From Ahrensia sp. (GTDB lineage Bacteria > Pseudomonadota > Alphaproteobacteria > Rhizobiales > Rhizobiaceae): a DNA stretch of 64,000 nt. Shown in pieces: positions 51,580 to 61,153 of the stretch (positions within the stretch are counted from its first letter, which is position 1; each line of letters starts with the position of its first letter). The DNA is taken from the NCBI GenBank assembly GCA_002706335.1, contig PAKZ01000025.1:124001-188000 (forward strand). The letters run 5' to 3'. The notes under the pieces are model-generated. The model saw nothing but the letters and a program-made list of their open reading frames with translations, ran no database searches and had not been told where the DNA came from. The position numbers and the translations under genes are program-made.

Positions 51580-53259
51580 TTGGCCGAGTTCAAGACCGAC
51601 ATCGAAATCGCACGTGCGGCGAACAAGAAACCCATCCAGGAAATCGGCGCGAAACTCGATATCGCGAGCGAGCATTTGCTGCCGTACGGGCATGACAAGG
51701 CCAAGGTTTCCGCGGATTTTATCGCGTCACTGAAGGGTCGTCAGGACGGCAAGCTGATCCTGGTCACGGCGATCAACCCGACGCCTGCCGGCGAGGGTAA
51801 GACGACCACCACCGTGGGCCTCGGCGACGGCCTCAACCGGATCGGCAAGAAAGCCGCCATATGTATACGCGAAGCGTCGCTCGGCCCGAATTTCGGCATG
51901 AAGGGCGGCGCGGCCGGCGGCGGCAATGCGCAGGTCGTACCGATGGAGGACATGAACCTCCATTTCACCGGCGACTTCCACGCCATCACCTCGGCCCACA
52001 ATCTGCTGTCGGCGATGATCGACAACCATATCTATTGGGGTAATGAGCTCGGCATCGACGAGCGCCGCGTGAGCTGGCGCCGCGTCATGGACATGAACGA
52101 CCGCGCGCTGCGCGACATCGTCGTTTCGCTCGGCGGCGTTTCCAACGGTTTCCCGCGCCAGACCGGCTTCGACATCACCGTCGCGTCCGAGGTCATGGCG
52201 ATCCTCTGCCTCGCCTCCGACCTGAAGGATCTGCAGAAGCGTCTCGGCGACATCGTCGTCGCTTATCGCCGCGACAAGACGCCAGTCTATTGCCGCGACA
52301 TCAAGGCCGACGGCGCGATGACCGTTCTCTTGAAGGACGCGATGCAGCCGAACCTTGTGCAGACGCTGGAAAACAACCCGGCCTTCGTGCATGGCGGGCC
52401 CTTCGCCAATATCGCGCATGGCTGCAACTCGGTGATCGCCACCACGACGGCGCTGAAGCTCGCCGACTATGTCGTTACCGAGGCCGGTTTCGGCGCGGAT
52501 CTCGGCGCGGAGAAGTTCTTCGACATCAAGTGCCGCAAGGCCGGCCTCAAGCCGTCGGCGGCCGTGATCGTCGCGACCGTGCGCGCGATGAAGATGAATG
52601 GCGGCGTGAAGAAGGAAGACCTCGGCGCCGAAAACATCGAAGCGGTGAAGAAGGGCTGCCCCAATCTCGGCCGCCATATCGGCAACGTGAAGGGTTTCGG
52701 CGTTCCGGTCGTCGTCGCGATCAACCACTTCGTCTCCGACACGGAAGCAGAAATCCAGGCGGTGAAGGACTATGTCGCCCAGCAGGGCGCCGAAGCGATC
52801 CTGTGCAAGCATTGGGCGCAGGGCTCGGCCGGTATCGAGGATCTGGCGAAGAAGGTGGTGTCGCTCGCCGAGAGCGGCTCAGCGAATTTCTCGCCGCTTT
52901 ATCCCGACGAGATGGGCCTGTTCCAGAAGATCGAGACCGTCGCCAAGCGCATCTATCACGCCGACGAGGTGATCGCCGACAAGAGCGTGCGCGCCCAGCT
53001 GAAACAGTGGGAAGAGGACGGCTACGGCCACCTGCCTGTCTGCATGGCCAAGACGCAGTATTCGTTCTCGACCGATCCGAACCTGCGCGGCGCGCCGACC
53101 GGCCATTCCGTGCCGGTGCGCGAGGTGCGGCTTTCGGCCGGCGCGGGCTTCATCGTGGCGATATGCGGTGAGATCATGACCATGCCGGGCCTGCCGCGCA
53201 AACCGTCGGCCGAAGTCATCCGCCTCGACGACGACCTCAATGTCGAGGGACTGTTCTAA
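51580..53259 (+). CDS. fhs: Formate-tetrahydrofolate ligase
   Basis: The product is 559 residues, the usual length. It starts from a TTG at 51580 with GGGGAGGA six bases upstream; the ATG at 51496 lies in the promoter. The ATP-binding loop is [19 protein letters not shown], and [36 protein letters not shown]-like (here [17 protein letters not shown]) and [19 protein letters not shown] are FTHFS signatures. It makes 10-formyl-THF from formate and ATP, supporting one-carbon metabolism and formate assimilation. It is monocistronic, with its own promoter and terminator. Confidence 0.97.
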   Translation: MAEFKTDIEIARAANKKPIQEIGAKLDIASEHLLPYGHDKAKVSADFIASLKGRQDGKLILVTAINPTPAGEGKTTTTVGLGDGLNRIGKKAAICIREASLGPNFGMKGGAAGGGNAQVVPMEDMNLHFTGDFHAITSAHNLLSAMIDNHIYWGNELGIDERRVSWRRVMDMNDRALRDIVVSLGGVSNGFPRQTGFDITVASEVMAILCLASDLKDLQKRLGDIVVAYRRDKTPVYCRDIKADGAMTVLLKDAMQPNLVQTLENNPAFVHGGPFANIAHGCNSVIATTTALKLADYVVTEAGFGADLGAEKFFDIKCRKAGLKPSAAVIVATVRAMKMNGGVKKEDLGAENIEAVKKGCPNLGRHIGNVKGFGVPVVVAINHFVSDTEAEIQAVKDYVAQQGAEAILCKHWAQGSAGIEDLAKKVVSLAESGSANFSPLYPDEMGLFQKIETVAKRIYHADEVIADKSVRAQLKQWEEDGYGHLPVCMAKTQYSFSTDPNLRGAPTGHSVPVREVRLSAGAGFIVAICGEIMTMPGLPRKPSAEVIRLDDDLNVEGLF

Positions 53260-53270
53260 TCTCCACCGAA

Positions 53271-53294
53271 GGGCGCCGCGAGGCGCCCTTTTTT
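53271..53294 (+). terminator. Rho-independent terminator after fhs
   Basis: GGGCGCC and GGCGCCC form a 7-bp GC-rich stem with a GCGA tetraloop, followed by TTTTTT. It lies 11 bases after the fhs stop. Confidence 0.9.
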
Positions 53295-53302
53295 ATTGGA
53301 CT

Positions 53303-54826
53303 TCAGAGGGGTTGCGGGCCGCGCCAGGATGTCAGGGCGGAAAGCCGGGCGGTTTTCTTGAACTGGTGGCGGTCCATGCGTCGCAGGATGCCCGCGAGAA
53401 AGCGGATCGTCTCCACGATATAGTGGCCCTTGTTGAGCATGACGCATTCGGCGCGCTGGCCCATCGCGGCGTCGGTAACCTCGGCGCGCGAGGGCGCGCC
53501 GGTCTTCAACAGGGTCTGCAGCACCTGCGTCGCCCAGACGACGGGAATATGAGCCGCCTCGCACAGCCAGAGGATTTCCTCCTGCACTTCGGACAGGCGC
53601 TCGGTTCCGACCTCCATGGCGAGGTCGCCGCGCGCGATCATGACGCCGACCGGACGCGACGCGCCGGCCTGGACGATCAGGCGCGGCAGGTTGCGCACGG
53701 CGAGCGTGGTCTCGATCTTCAGTAGCAGCGGCCGGGGCGCCCGATCGCCGCGCCGCCTGTCGAGCTCCGTCATCATCAGGCGCAGGTCCTCGGTGCGCTG
53801 GATGAAGGAACACCCGACGATGTCGGCATGGAGCGCGACGAAATCGAGGTCGGCGCGGTCCTTCTCCGTCAGCGGCTCGATTTCAAGATCGACGGCGGGA
53901 AAGTTGACTCCCTTTTCGAGCTTCAGCTTTTCGCCCTTGTCGCCGGCAATGGTGATCTCCAAGACAACGCCGCAATCGCCGATTTCAGCGATGCGCGCGC
54001 CGATCTTGCCGTCATCGATCCAGACCAGCATGCCGGGCTGCAGTTTCGCGATGATATGCGGGAAAGTGATTGTGATCGCAGGCAGGCCGAAGCGTTCGCC
54101 GTCCGGATCGCGCAGCAGGACGAAGCGGTCGCCGCGATGGAGGCGATGACGGCCGGCATTGTCGACGGTCTCAATGCGGCATTTCGGGCCGGCGATGTCC
54201 ATCAGGACGGGGCAGTGCCGCCCGGCCTTGACCTCGGCCTCGCGAATATTGGCGATCATCGCCGCCCAGATTTCCGGTCCGTCATGGGCGCAGTTGATGC
54301 GGAAGCAGCTCGCGCCGGCTTCCATCAGCCTGCCGATATAGGCGGGATCATGGGCGCCTTGTTCCGGCACGGTGACCATGATGCGAGTTTTGTAGCGGCC
54401 CGGATAATCGCCGAAGAAAAGTTCCTGCTGATCGGTGATGAATTCGACGCCGGCGGTCATCTCGGCGGGATCGGGCCAGAAGGCCGGACCGCCCGACAGA
54501 CCGTCGAGCGTTGCCGCGACGGCGGCGAGCGACTGACGTGGGTGGGATTCGGCGCGTCCCAGCGACGACAGGCCGAGCGCGGCGAGATCGTCCTGCAGTT
54601 CCGTCAGGTCGCGCTGGCGGGCGGCAAGGTAGAAGGCCAGGTTCTCCGCGCCGGCCAGGAATTCCGGACGACCGATTTCCGCTTGCCAGTCCGCGAAAAT
54701 CTCCGCGGCGTCGGCGTCTATCTCGGCCATGCGTTCATGCAGCAATGCGCGGCATGCGCCGATACGCATCAACTGGTCTTCATCGCCGCAAGCGGCCGGG
54801 TCAGGACGCATCGTCGTACTCGCCAT
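53303..54826 (-). CDS. Atypical pyruvate kinase family protein with N-terminal extension, lacking the C-terminal domain
   Basis: The product is 507 residues. The catalytic barrel spans ~145-480: ASCFRINCAHDGP (substrate/K+ region, where typical enzymes have RxNxSHG), LMDIAGPKCRI, the B-domain with NFPAVDLEIEPLTEKD, LLLKIETTLAV (catalytic Lys), VMIARGDLAMEVG and WATQVLQTLLKTGAPSRAEV. The allosteric C-terminal domain of standard pyruvate kinases is missing, and ~140 N-terminal residues with MAEIDADAAEIFADWQAEIG have no match that I recognise. It probably keeps phosphoryl transfer but is regulated differently, or acts in another context. It converges on fhs. Confidence 0.85.
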   Translation of the reverse strand: MASTTMRPDPAACGDEDQLMRIGACRALLHERMAEIDADAAEIFADWQAEIGRPEFLAGAENLAFYLAARQRDLTELQDDLAALGLSSLGRAESHPRQSLAAVAATLDGLSGGPAFWPDPAEMTAGVEFITDQQELFFGDYPGRYKTRIMVTVPEQGAHDPAYIGRLMEAGASCFRINCAHDGPEIWAAMIANIREAEVKAGRHCPVLMDIAGPKCRIETVDNAGRHRLHRGDRFVLLRDPDGERFGLPAITITFPHIIAKLQPGMLVWIDDGKIGARIAEIGDCGVVLEITIAGDKGEKLKLEKGVNFPAVDLEIEPLTEKDRADLDFVALHADIVGCSFIQRTEDLRLMMTELDRRRGDRAPRPLLLKIETTLAVRNLPRLIVQAGASRPVGVMIARGDLAMEVGTERLSEVQEEILWLCEAAHIPVVWATQVLQTLLKTGAPSRAEVTDAAMGQRAECVMLNKGHYIVETIRFLAGILRRMDRHQFKKTARLSALTSWRGPQPL

Positions 54827-54932
54827 TGGGTCGCCTCATCGTGGTTTTCGGCACGCGGGGACGCCACGAGCCAAAATCCTCGGAGGTTAGGTTAAGTCTC
54901 AACGATTGCGTTTCGGTGACACTGAAGGCAGG

Positions 54933-55247
54933 TCAGGAACCGGAGCTGTCGCCTTTGTCCATGTCGACTTCGCGGACGACCTCCACCGTAACGTGGGTAA
55001 CGAGCGCAGCAACGACGCCGAGTACAGCGAGCCAGGGCGCGGCGAGCGCGACTGCGCCTCCGGCCACAACGCCGATCGTCAGCGGCGTTTCGAGAACGAT
55101 GTCGCCATCCGACGCCTTGAGGCGGAGCGAGCGGACATTGCCTTCCTCGACGATCTCCTTGATGCGCTCAATGAGCTTGTCGCCGGCAATCTCGATTTCT
55201 TCGGTGAAGGTCTTCCTGCCTTTGGAATTATCGTCCTGCGTATCCAT
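54933..55247 (-). CDS. DUF4342 domain protein
   Basis: The product is 104 residues. The N-terminal half (KTFTEEIEIAGDKLIERIKE, IVEEGNVRSLRLKASDGDIV) and the glycine/alanine-rich membrane-like segment ETPLTIGVVAGGAVALAAPWLAVL-type, continuing through LGVVAALVTHVTVEV, match DUF4342, whose function is unknown. The segment LTIGVVAGGAVALAAPWLA and the following helix could cross the membrane twice. The ATG at 55247 has AAGGAGGG some 14 bases upstream. It stands alone between the pyruvate kinase and extensin-like genes. Confidence 0.75.
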   Translation of the reverse strand: MDTQDDNSKGRKTFTEEIEIAGDKLIERIKEIVEEGNVRSLRLKASDGDIVLETPLTIGVVAGGAVALAAPWLAVLGVVAALVTHVTVEVVREVDMDKGDSSGS

Positions 55248-55348
55248 CCGATCGGCCCTCCTTGGCTTGATCCGTGCGGGTTACGCGGTCCGGATATCAC
55301 CTGCATTGCGGTGCGGCGTTGACCGTCGTCAAATCATGCGCGTGACGG

Positions 55349-56116
55349 CTATTGGCAGAGGCGATAGCTGCTGCGGCGTTTGGCGAGGTCGAGATGCAGG
55401 TGATCGTCGTGATAGGCATCGGCACCGGGACCGAGGACGGTGGTGAAATGCAGGCATGCGCCGGCGCGTACCGCCATCTGGAAAGACTCTTCGCGCGATC
55501 CCTTTCGCTGGTCCGGCTTGATCGAAAGAGGATCGTGGCCCTCGAAGTTGAATGTCGCGACGTCGACAGCATTGCCCTTCGCATGCTCGGAAATCTTCGC
55601 ATCCGGCTGGCTGTTGCGAGAGCGGCAGGCATAGGTCGAGGCTTGGCGGATGCCGGTGAGGCGAACGTCGTCGCCCAATACCTGCGCGGCGGGGATAACG
55701 ACCTCGTCGATCCAGCGGGCCGTGGCGAGTGCGGTGGCGCACCGCATCTGCGTGTCCGGAGCGAGCGTGATGCCGCGGACGATTTCGCTCACCTTGTAGC
55801 TTGCCGCCATGCCGCAGATACCCGGACCGTCGATGGGGTCATTGCGCTCGAAGACGGTGCCGAGCGATTTCAGTTGCGCTTCGCAGGCGGCAAGGGCGGC
55901 CTCGTCCGGTGGCGATGGCGGCGGGTCGCCGGGCTCCGGAGGTTCCGCTTCGTCCTGTTCTTCCGTCGCTTCATTCTTATCTGCCGGTTTCTCGCCGGAG
56001 GGGGCATCCTCCGCGGCCGCAAGGTCCGGCTTGTCCGCTGGCATGGGCACGATGTCGGGTACGTCGCTTGCCGCGAGAACGAAGGGAATGAGCAGGGTTA
56101 TCCAGACAATGCGCAT
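55349..56116 (-). CDS. Extensin-like C-terminal domain protein, secreted
   Basis: The product is 255 residues. A signal peptide (MRIVWITLLIPFVLAASD) is followed by a Pro/Glu-rich low-complexity stretch (residues ~25-70) and the extensin-like domain: CEAQLKSLGTVFERNDPI, GICGMAASYKVSEIVRGI, ASTYACRSRNSQPDAKISEH, AKGNAVDVATFNF and AYHDDHLHLDLAKRR. The His and Asp pattern (SEHAKGNAVDV, HDDHLHLD) resembles metal-dependent D,D-carboxypeptidase-like folds (VanY/MepA type), so a peptidoglycan role is likely. It starts six bases after the L,D-transpeptidase stop, in the same operon. Confidence 0.85.
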   Translation of the reverse strand: MRIVWITLLIPFVLAASDVPDIVPMPADKPDLAAAEDAPSGEKPADKNEATEEQDEAEPPEPGDPPPSPPDEAALAACEAQLKSLGTVFERNDPIDGPGICGMAASYKVSEIVRGITLAPDTQMRCATALATARWIDEVVIPAAQVLGDDVRLTGIRQASTYACRSRNSQPDAKISEHAKGNAVDVATFNFEGHDPLSIKPDQRKGSREESFQMAVRAGACLHFTTVLGPGADAYHDDHLHLDLAKRRSSYRLCQ

Positions 56117-56122
56117 GGAGGA

Positions 56123-57196
56123 TCAATCGACAAATTCCACTGGCGTTCCGTTAGTAACCAGCGCCGCCAGCTCGTTGGCATCCCAATTCGTCAAGCGCAC
56201 ACAACCATGCGAAGCCGTCTTGCCGATCAGTGCCGGATCCGGTGTTCCGTGGATACCATATGTCGGTTCGGACAGGTCGATCCAGACGCTGCCTACCGGC
56301 CCGTTCGGTCCCGGCGGGAGCGTCAGCTGCTCATCATTGTCGCCTTGCTGGAAGTTCTCGTCAGGCCGGTAGGAATAGGTCGGATCGGTGGCGACCCCGA
56401 GTACTTCGTGCGTTCCAGTGGGGGAAGGCGTATCGCCGCTGCCGATGGTTACCGGATAGGACAGGACGAGCCGTCCGGTCGCATCGTAGACCAGCAGGCG
56501 CTCGCGCGACTTGTCGGCGACTATCCGCGCGATTTGCGTTTCCGCATCGGCGCCCGGATTGGCCGCCAGGATGGTCGTGCCGGGTTCCGCGAAATCGACG
56601 CCGGGATTGAGCGCCTGCAGGAACTCGATGTCCATATGGAAACGCTCGGCAAGCAGCTCCGCCGCGGATTCGTAGCCGAGCCAGTCCAGCTTGGCCAATT
56701 CCTTGTAGTCCTCGGGGAGGGGCGGCACGATCCCCGAAACATCCTCGACCGTTATCTGGTATGCACTGACCGCTTCTCCGCCATGGGCCTGAAGCGCCTG
56801 CCAGACGTCCTTGTCCATGACGCCGTCGACCGGAAACCCGTTGATCTCCTCGAAGGCGCGAATGGCCTTGTCGACATTTTCGCCCGCATAGCCGTCGATG
56901 ACGCCGGGCGAGACGCCGCCGCGATCGAGGAGGATCTGGATTTTCGCGGTGATCGGAGACTGACCGTCCGGGAGGGCCTGCCCGGTGAAATCGGCTGCAT
57001 TGATCGCTTCGGCGGTTATTGTCTCGACGTCCGGCTCGGATGAATCGTTGGCGGACACCCCGCTCATCGGTTCCGGATCGAACAGGCGGGGTTTTCCCTG
57101 ACCCTGGGCGGTGGCCGGGACAACGCCCGACACGGTGCAGGCAAGGAAAACAATAAGAATGGGTGTGGTGGAACTGGCTGCGGTGGTCTTTGTCAT
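56123..57196 (-). CDS. L,D-transpeptidase (YkuD) with N-terminal peptidoglycan-binding domain
   Basis: The product is 357 residues from ATG 57196. A signal peptide (ILIVFLACTVSGVVPATAQ) is followed by a PG-binding-1-like domain (KIQILLDRGGVSPGVIDGYA; AIRAFEEINGFPVDGVMD), a LysM-like segment (ERFHMDIEFLQALNPGVDF) and the YkuD catalytic domain. The latter has YGIHGTPDPALIGKTASHG followed by CVRLTN, giving the catalytic Cys and His. It forms 3-3 crosslinks or attaches proteins to peptidoglycan in the periplasm. It is divergent from the trpL-trpE(G) unit with about 100 bp between. Confidence 0.92.
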   Translation of the reverse strand: MTKTTAASSTTPILIVFLACTVSGVVPATAQGQGKPRLFDPEPMSGVSANDSSEPDVETITAEAINAADFTGQALPDGQSPITAKIQILLDRGGVSPGVIDGYAGENVDKAIRAFEEINGFPVDGVMDKDVWQALQAHGGEAVSAYQITVEDVSGIVPPLPEDYKELAKLDWLGYESAAELLAERFHMDIEFLQALNPGVDFAEPGTTILAANPGADAETQIARIVADKSRERLLVYDATGRLVLSYPVTIGSGDTPSPTGTHEVLGVATDPTYSYRPDENFQQGDNDEQLTLPPGPNGPVGSVWIDLSEPTYGIHGTPDPALIGKTASHGCVRLTNWDANELAALVTNGTPVEFVD

Positions 57197-57260
57197 GGAG
57201 CGATAACGCTGTAGCGGCCGAAAAGCTCCCCTTGCGACGAAAACCCGCGCAAAATATGCG

Positions 57261-57289
57261 TTGCGCAGAAAAGCGCAGCGGACTAGTTT
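57261..57289 (+). promoter_or_regulatory. Candidate promoter of the trpL-trpE(G) unit
   Basis: TTGCGC (57261-57266) and TAGTTT (57284-57289) are 17 bp apart. The -10 ends six bases before the trpL ATG, so transcription should start at or within a base of the ATG and give a leaderless leader ORF, as described for trpL in Sinorhizobium meliloti. Confidence 0.6.
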
Positions 57290-57295
57290 GCGGCC

Positions 57296-57346
57296 ATGAC
57301 GAACTGCAGCGCAATGATGAATCTTTGGTGGTGGCTCCGCTCCTAG
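57296..57346 (+). CDS. trpL: Tryptophan leader peptide TrpL
   Basis: A 16-codon ORF encodes MTNCSAMMNLWWWLRS with three consecutive Trp codons, then TAG. It lies 100 bp before trpE(G), with a transcription terminator between. Ribosome stalling at the Trp codons when charged tRNA-Trp is scarce would favour an antiterminator fold; otherwise the terminator at 57382-57415 forms. The ATGs at 57314 and 57317 are alternative starts. The three-Trp run resembles rhizobial trpL peptides, and the promoter spacing suggests a leaderless message. Confidence 0.85.
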   Translation: MTNCSAMMNLWWWLRS

Positions 57347-57381
57347 GCGGTGCTGGTCCACGGCTGCGTGTCAGAAATCGG

Positions 57382-57415
57382 AACCGCCAAGTGCAAGATG
57401 CGCTGGCGGTTTTTT
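57382..57415 (+). terminator. trp attenuator (Rho-independent terminator in the trpE(G) leader)
   Basis: AACCGCCA (57382-57389) and TGGCGGTT (57404-57411) pair, extended inward by GTGC/GCGC, and are followed by six T residues. It sits between trpL and trpE(G), in the usual place of the 3:4 stem of transcription attenuators. When terminated, the short RNA would correspond to rnTrpL, reported as a trans-acting sRNA in Sinorhizobium. Confidence 0.85.
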
Positions 57416-57445
57416 GCTGTCTGGCGCGGATAAGAGGACAGGACA

Positions 57446-59668
57446 ATGACAGGAATTGAACGGTCGGACCGCGACAAGGCGAAAGCCGAACCCGACCTCA
57501 CCTATGTGACCCGCGGCGGCGTTACCGTGCGCCGTTTCCGCCGCGACGCGGATTACCGCACCGCGATCTCGGACTATACGGGCATGCTCGATACGCAGCC
57601 CGGCGTGATCCTTTCCTCCAACTATGAATATCCCGGTCGCTACACGCGCTGGGACACCGCAATCGTCAACCCGCCGGTGCTGATCTCGTCGCACCAGCGG
57701 GTCATGACCATCGAGGCGCTGTCGGAACGCGGCAAGCCGATCCTTTCGATGATCGAAAAGGCGTTGGTCGGGGCCGAGCATATCGCTTCGGTGCAGCGGA
57801 GCGACGGCGCGCTGACCGTCGAGATCGCGGAAGCCGATGCAGTGGTCATGGAAGAAGATCGCACGCGGGCGGCTAGCGTATTCTCGGCGCTTCGCGCCAT
57901 TGTCGATCATTTCCACTGCGAGGAAGACAGTGATCTCGCGCTCTATGGCGCGTTCGGTTACGACATCGCGCTGCAATTCGATCCGATCAAGCAGAAGCTG
58001 CCTCGTGATCCCGGCCAGCGCGATCTTGCGCTGTTCTTTCCCGACGAAATCCTTGTCGTCGACAACCATTCCGCCAAGGCCTGGATCGACCGCTACGAAT
58101 TCAGCGAAGGCGATCTGACGACGGAAGGGCTCGACGGGACGGTCGCGCAGCATCCGTTCAAAAAGGCGGAGACGATCCCGCCGCGCGGCGACCACGAGCC
58201 GGGCGAATACGCCAAGTTGGTAGAAAAGGCGAAGGAGAGCTTTGCGCGCGGCGATCTTTTCGAGGTCGTCCCGGGGCAGATCTTCCATGAGCGGTGCGAA
58301 TCCCCGCCGTCGGCGATCGCGCGCCGGCTCAAGGAAACCAACCCCGCGCCCTACTCCTTCTTCATGAATCTGACCCGCAACGAGTTCCTTATCGGCGCGT
58401 CGCCCGAGATGTTCGTGCGGGTGACGGGGCGACGCATCGAGACCTGCCCGATTTCCGGCACGATCAAGCGCGGCGAAGACGCGATTTCGGATTCCGAGCA
58501 GATTCTGAAGCTGCTCAATTCGAAGAAGGACGAGTCGGAACTGACCATGTGCTCGGACGTCGACCGCAACGACAAGTCACGCGTTTGCGAGCCGGGCACG
58601 GTTCGGGTGATCGGCCGCCGGCAGATCGAGATGTATTCGCGGCTGATCCACACCGTGGACCATGTCGAGGGACGATTGCGCGACGGCATGGACGCATTCG
58701 ACGGTTTCCTGACCCATGCGTGGGCGGTGACCGTGACCGGCGCGCCGAAACTCTGGGCGATGCGCTTCATCGAGAACAACGAGAAGAGCCCGCGCGCCTG
58801 GTATGGCGGCGCCATCGGCATGGTGAAGTTCGACGGCGACATGAATACCGGCCTGACGCTGAGGACAATCCATGTGCGAGACGGCATCGCTTCCGTGCGT
58901 GCCGGCGCGACGTTGTTGTTCGATTCCGTGCCCGAAGATGAGGAAGCGGAGACCGAATTGAAGGCCTCGGCGATGCTGGCGGCGATCCGTGACGCAAAGA
59001 AGGGCAATGACACCTCCAACGCGCGGGAGGCCGCGAAGGTCGGTGTTGGCGTGAAAATCCTGCTTGTCGACCATGAGGACAGTTTCGTCCACACTCTGGC
59101 GAACTACTTCCGCCAGACCGGCGCGGAGGTTCGGACCGTCCGCTCGCCGGTGCCCGAAAAGGTGCTGGACGACTATAAGCCCGATCTCGTCGTGCTATCG
59201 CCCGGTCCGGGCATGCCGGAGGATTTCGACTGCAAGGCGACAATCCGCAAGGTGCGCGACCGCAATCTGCCGATCTTCGGCGTTTGCCTCGGGCTACAGG
59301 CACTGACCGAGGCCTATGGCGGCAATCTCCGGCAATTGAGCCTGCCGATGCACGGCAAGCCATCGCGCATTCGCATCAATCATCCCGGCAAGGTGTTCTC
59401 CGGATTGCCGAAGAACGTGACCGTCGGGCGCTATCATTCGATTTTCGCGGACCCGTCGCGACTGCCGGACGACTTCGTGGTAACGGCGGAAACCGATGAC
59501 GGCGTGGTGATGGGGATCGAGCATCGCAGCGAGCCGGTCGCGGCGGTGCAGTTCCATCCGGAATCGATCATGACGCTCGGCGGCAATGCCGGAATGCGGA
59601 TGATCGAGAACGTGGTCGCGCATCTGATCGCCACCAAGGAGAAGCGCAGCCGCGACGCGGCCGCCTGA
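57446..59668 (+). CDS. trpE(G): Anthranilate synthase, fused TrpE and TrpG
   Basis: The product is 740 residues. The TrpE part (~1-520) contains [31 protein letters not shown]-like (here [19 protein letters not shown]) and [12 protein letters not shown]. The glutaminase TrpG part (~535-740) has [32 protein letters not shown], the nucleophile in [16 protein letters not shown] and QFHPESIMT with the catalytic His and Glu. The fusion makes anthranilate from chorismate and glutamine and is typical of Rhizobiales. Expression is set by the trpL attenuator upstream. The start codon lies 30 bases after the attenuator's T-run. Confidence 0.97.
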   Translation: MTGIERSDRDKAKAEPDLTYVTRGGVTVRRFRRDADYRTAISDYTGMLDTQPGVILSSNYEYPGRYTRWDTAIVNPPVLISSHQRVMTIEALSERGKPILSMIEKALVGAEHIASVQRSDGALTVEIAEADAVVMEEDRTRAASVFSALRAIVDHFHCEEDSDLALYGAFGYDIALQFDPIKQKLPRDPGQRDLALFFPDEILVVDNHSAKAWIDRYEFSEGDLTTEGLDGTVAQHPFKKAETIPPRGDHEPGEYAKLVEKAKESFARGDLFEVVPGQIFHERCESPPSAIARRLKETNPAPYSFFMNLTRNEFLIGASPEMFVRVTGRRIETCPISGTIKRGEDAISDSEQILKLLNSKKDESELTMCSDVDRNDKSRVCEPGTVRVIGRRQIEMYSRLIHTVDHVEGRLRDGMDAFDGFLTHAWAVTVTGAPKLWAMRFIENNEKSPRAWYGGAIGMVKFDGDMNTGLTLRTIHVRDGIASVRAGATLLFDSVPEDEEAETELKASAMLAAIRDAKKGNDTSNAREAAKVGVGVKILLVDHEDSFVHTLANYFRQTGAEVRTVRSPVPEKVLDDYKPDLVVLSPGPGMPEDFDCKATIRKVRDRNLPIFGVCLGLQALTEAYGGNLRQLSLPMHGKPSRIRINHPGKVFSGLPKNVTVGRYHSIFADPSRLPDDFVVTAETDDGVVMGIEHRSEPVAAVQFHPESIMTLGGNAGMRMIENVVAHLIATKEKRSRDAAA

Positions 59669-59689
59669 CGAAAAAGGAACTGCGAACCG

Positions 59690-60592
59690 ATGACGGAGTT
59701 CGATCCGGCGGTCAAAAGGCTGGCGGCGTGGTCCATCGCCGTCGCCTTCGGTGTGATGGCCCTGAAGCTTGTCGCCTGGCATTTGACCGGCTCGGTCGCG
59801 CTCTTGTCGGACGGGCTGGAGTCGACCGTCAACGTCGTCGCGGCCGTGGTCGCCTACGCGGCGATCACCTATGCGCAGAAGCCGGCCGATGCCGACCACC
59901 AGTTCGGCCATCACAAGGCGGAGTATTTCTCCGCGGTGCTGGAGGGCGTGCTGATCGCGATCGCGGCGATGCTGATCATCCAGCAGGCGATCCCGGCGCT
60001 GCGCGATCCGCAGCCGATCGACGCGCCGGGCGCCGGCCTCGCGGTTAACCTGCTTGCCTCGGCGTTCAATGCCGTCTGGGCCTTCCTGTTGATCAGGACA
60101 GGGCGCGCGCAGCGCTCGCCGGCGCTGGTCGCCGACGGCCAGCACATATTCTCCGACGTGGTCACCTCGGCGGGCGTCTTTGTCGGCCTCGTCGCGGCGC
60201 TGGTCACCGGCTATGCGATCCTCGACCCACTGCTCGCCATCGCCGTCGCCCTCAACATCCTGTGGCAGGGCTGGAAGGTGATCTCTTCCTCCGTCAACGC
60301 GTTGATGGATCGCGCGGTAGAGCCCGCCGACGAGGCGCGGCTGAAGGAGATCATCGCGGCCAATGCGCAGGGCTCGATCGACATCCACGATCTTCGGACC
60401 CGCGTCGCCGGACCGGCGACTTTCATCGATTTCCACATGGTCGTGCCAAAAACGATGACCGTCGGCGACGCGCATGCGATCTGCGACCGGCTGGAGGACG
60501 CAATCCGCGACTTCGTGCCCGGTGCGTCCATCGCCATCCATGTCGAACCGCAGGGCGAAAAGGCGCATGGCATCAGGGTGCGGCTGTTTTAG
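59690..60592 (+). CDS. Cation diffusion facilitator family transporter
   Basis: The product is 300 residues with six membrane helices. LLSDGLESTVNVVAAVVAY in helix 2 and HIFSDVVTSAGVFVGL in helix 5 carry the metal-site Asp and His residues; ADHQFGHHKAEYFSAVLEG links helices 2 and 3. The C-terminal cytoplasmic domain has IHDLRTRVAGPATFIDFHM and VEPQGEKAHG, the usual ferredoxin-like fold. Substrates are Zn, Fe, Mn or Co. In helix 2 the second Asp of the DxxxD pair is replaced by Ser, a known variation whose metal preference I cannot predict. It follows trpE(G) by 21 bases. Confidence 0.9.
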   Translation: MTEFDPAVKRLAAWSIAVAFGVMALKLVAWHLTGSVALLSDGLESTVNVVAAVVAYAAITYAQKPADADHQFGHHKAEYFSAVLEGVLIAIAAMLIIQQAIPALRDPQPIDAPGAGLAVNLLASAFNAVWAFLLIRTGRAQRSPALVADGQHIFSDVVTSAGVFVGLVAALVTGYAILDPLLAIAVALNILWQGWKVISSSVNALMDRAVEPADEARLKEIIAANAQGSIDIHDLRTRVAGPATFIDFHMVVPKTMTVGDAHAICDRLEDAIRDFVPGASIAIHVEPQGEKAHGIRVRLF

Positions 60593-61153
60593 GCTTCGAC
60601 TGCGCTGAACTGAATCAATCGATTCCCGGCATGGCTGCGGACCAGGATCGAGCTGATTTCGTTATTTGTACAAGTCGGATTTCTTTCCGCGAAGCGTCTC
60701 TAACCGCTCGGCTCGGCTCTCATGATGATGGATTTCCTCGAAGCGGTTCGCGAAGCGCTCGACGACCTGCCGGGTGGTTCGGTCGGGGTCGTTGTGGATG
60801 ACGAGCATGATCGCTCGGGTATCCGCAGCGCGAAGCGCTGCGTCGCACCGAGACAGGGCGGTATCGCGAAAGTCGCGGCGTCGTTGCGTCAGAATGGCGA
60901 CAGTTGAATGCCAGAACAGGAATCCCTTGGGGCGGTATTGAAGGCACCTCTACGGCGGTTTCCCTCAAATCTTCTGCAATTCCGAAGCGTCTTTTTAACC
61001 GTGCCGAACGAGATTTTCGGCGCGGCCGCCTGACGCGGCGGGGACTAAGGCTTCCTACATCGCTTTACGCTAGGGATAGCGTGATGACCGTGTGAGCGGG
61101 GCTGCCGATTTCGGACCGTCGTGACGGTGCGTTGACGTGAAAGGCTTTGTTGC
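60593..61153. other. 560-bp gap with a probable gene remnant
   Basis: Between the CDF gene and the next plus-strand gene there is no complete gene. The only coding-like signal is the minus-strand frame at 60662-60949. The 200 bp directly before 61154 probably hold the promoter of the acetyltransferase gene; no clear elements were identified. Confidence 0.5.
60662..60949 (-). pseudogene. Possible 3' remnant of an unidentified gene
   Basis: The minus-strand frame is open for 96 codons and ends in TAA, but has no good start: it is preceded by TAG at 60952-60950. The translation looks protein-like: PKGFLFWHSTVAILTQRRRD, then DAALRAADTRAIMLVIHNDP, then RFEEIHHHESRAERLETLR and a GKKSDLYK end. An internal ATG near 60810 could start a 48-residue protein. 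The plus-strand frame over the same bases is less convincing. It may be the tail of a decayed polysaccharide-locus gene; the family is not identified. Confidence 0.35.
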
